A stretch of 13,154 nucleotides of DNA, taken from positions 1 through 13,154 of the forward strand of contig JAHDFG010000030.1 of assembly GCA_020628265.1 (NCBI GenBank), given 5' to 3'. The DNA is from Pseudooctadecabacter sp. GTDB lineage: Bacteria > Pseudomonadota > Alphaproteobacteria > Rhodobacterales > Rhodobacteraceae. Positions 13,146-13,154 of this stretch are shown here, in pieces. Both the position numbers and the translations under genes were made by a program. The stretch's first letter is position 1; the number at the start of each line of letters is the position of its first letter. Under the pieces are notes generated by a model. It saw only the letters and a list, made by a program, of their open reading frames with translations. It ran no database searches and had not been told where the DNA came from.

Positions 13146-13154
13146 AAATTCAGC

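Overview
The window looks like chromosomal DNA of an alphaproteobacterium of the Rhodobacteraceae (roseobacter group). The reasons are the high GC content, the rpsF-rpsR-rplI unit with a long acidic C-terminal tail on L9, the fabD-fabG-acpP order, Hint-domain proteins of the type common in roseobacters, a CtrA-type box, and GC-rich intergenic hairpin pairs followed by a CCCCCGGGATATTT block. I cannot name the genus from the sequence alone.

Layout. 1-1320: the tail of an unidentified gene, a secreted/membrane-anchored PilZ-domain protein (+), and a small four-helix membrane protein (-). The last two overlap tail to tail by 85 bp. 1404-3562: the fatty-acid unit on the - strand, transcribed fabD > fabG > acpP and closed by a terminator. 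3644-4311: an uncharacterised two-helix membrane protein (-) with its own terminator. 4312-4633: a divergent intergenic region with a full CtrA-type site, a good sigma70-type promoter and a structured leader for the ribosomal-protein operon. 4634-5939: rpsF-rpsR-rplI (+) and a strong terminator. 5959-7547: three tandem paralogues on the - strand, each about 156 residues, exported, with four Cys at conserved positions. They are the most unusual gene set here. 7665-9050: tig (trigger factor, -) with a strong terminator. 9051-9472: a 422-bp non-coding stretch with a promoter for tig, a double hairpin and a pair of 31-bp hairpin repeats. 9473-9557: tRNA-Leu(UAG) on the - strand. 9621-11344: two divergent Hint-domain proteins, one with the catalytic Cys and His, one with both lost. 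11383-11454: a terminator and a second double-hairpin element. 11469-13145: the bifunctional NAD(P)H-hydrate repair enzyme Nnr (-).

Most of the window is housekeeping: fatty-acid chain initiation and elongation, small-subunit and large-subunit ribosomal proteins, nascent-chain folding and cofactor repair. The accessory content is the PilZ/membrane-protein pair, the 4-Cys secreted trio and the Hint pair. No mobile element, integrase, CRISPR array or defence gene was seen, and I do not find convincing evidence of a wholly new multi-gene system. The best candidates for something undescribed are the secreted trio and the divergent active/inactive Hint pair.
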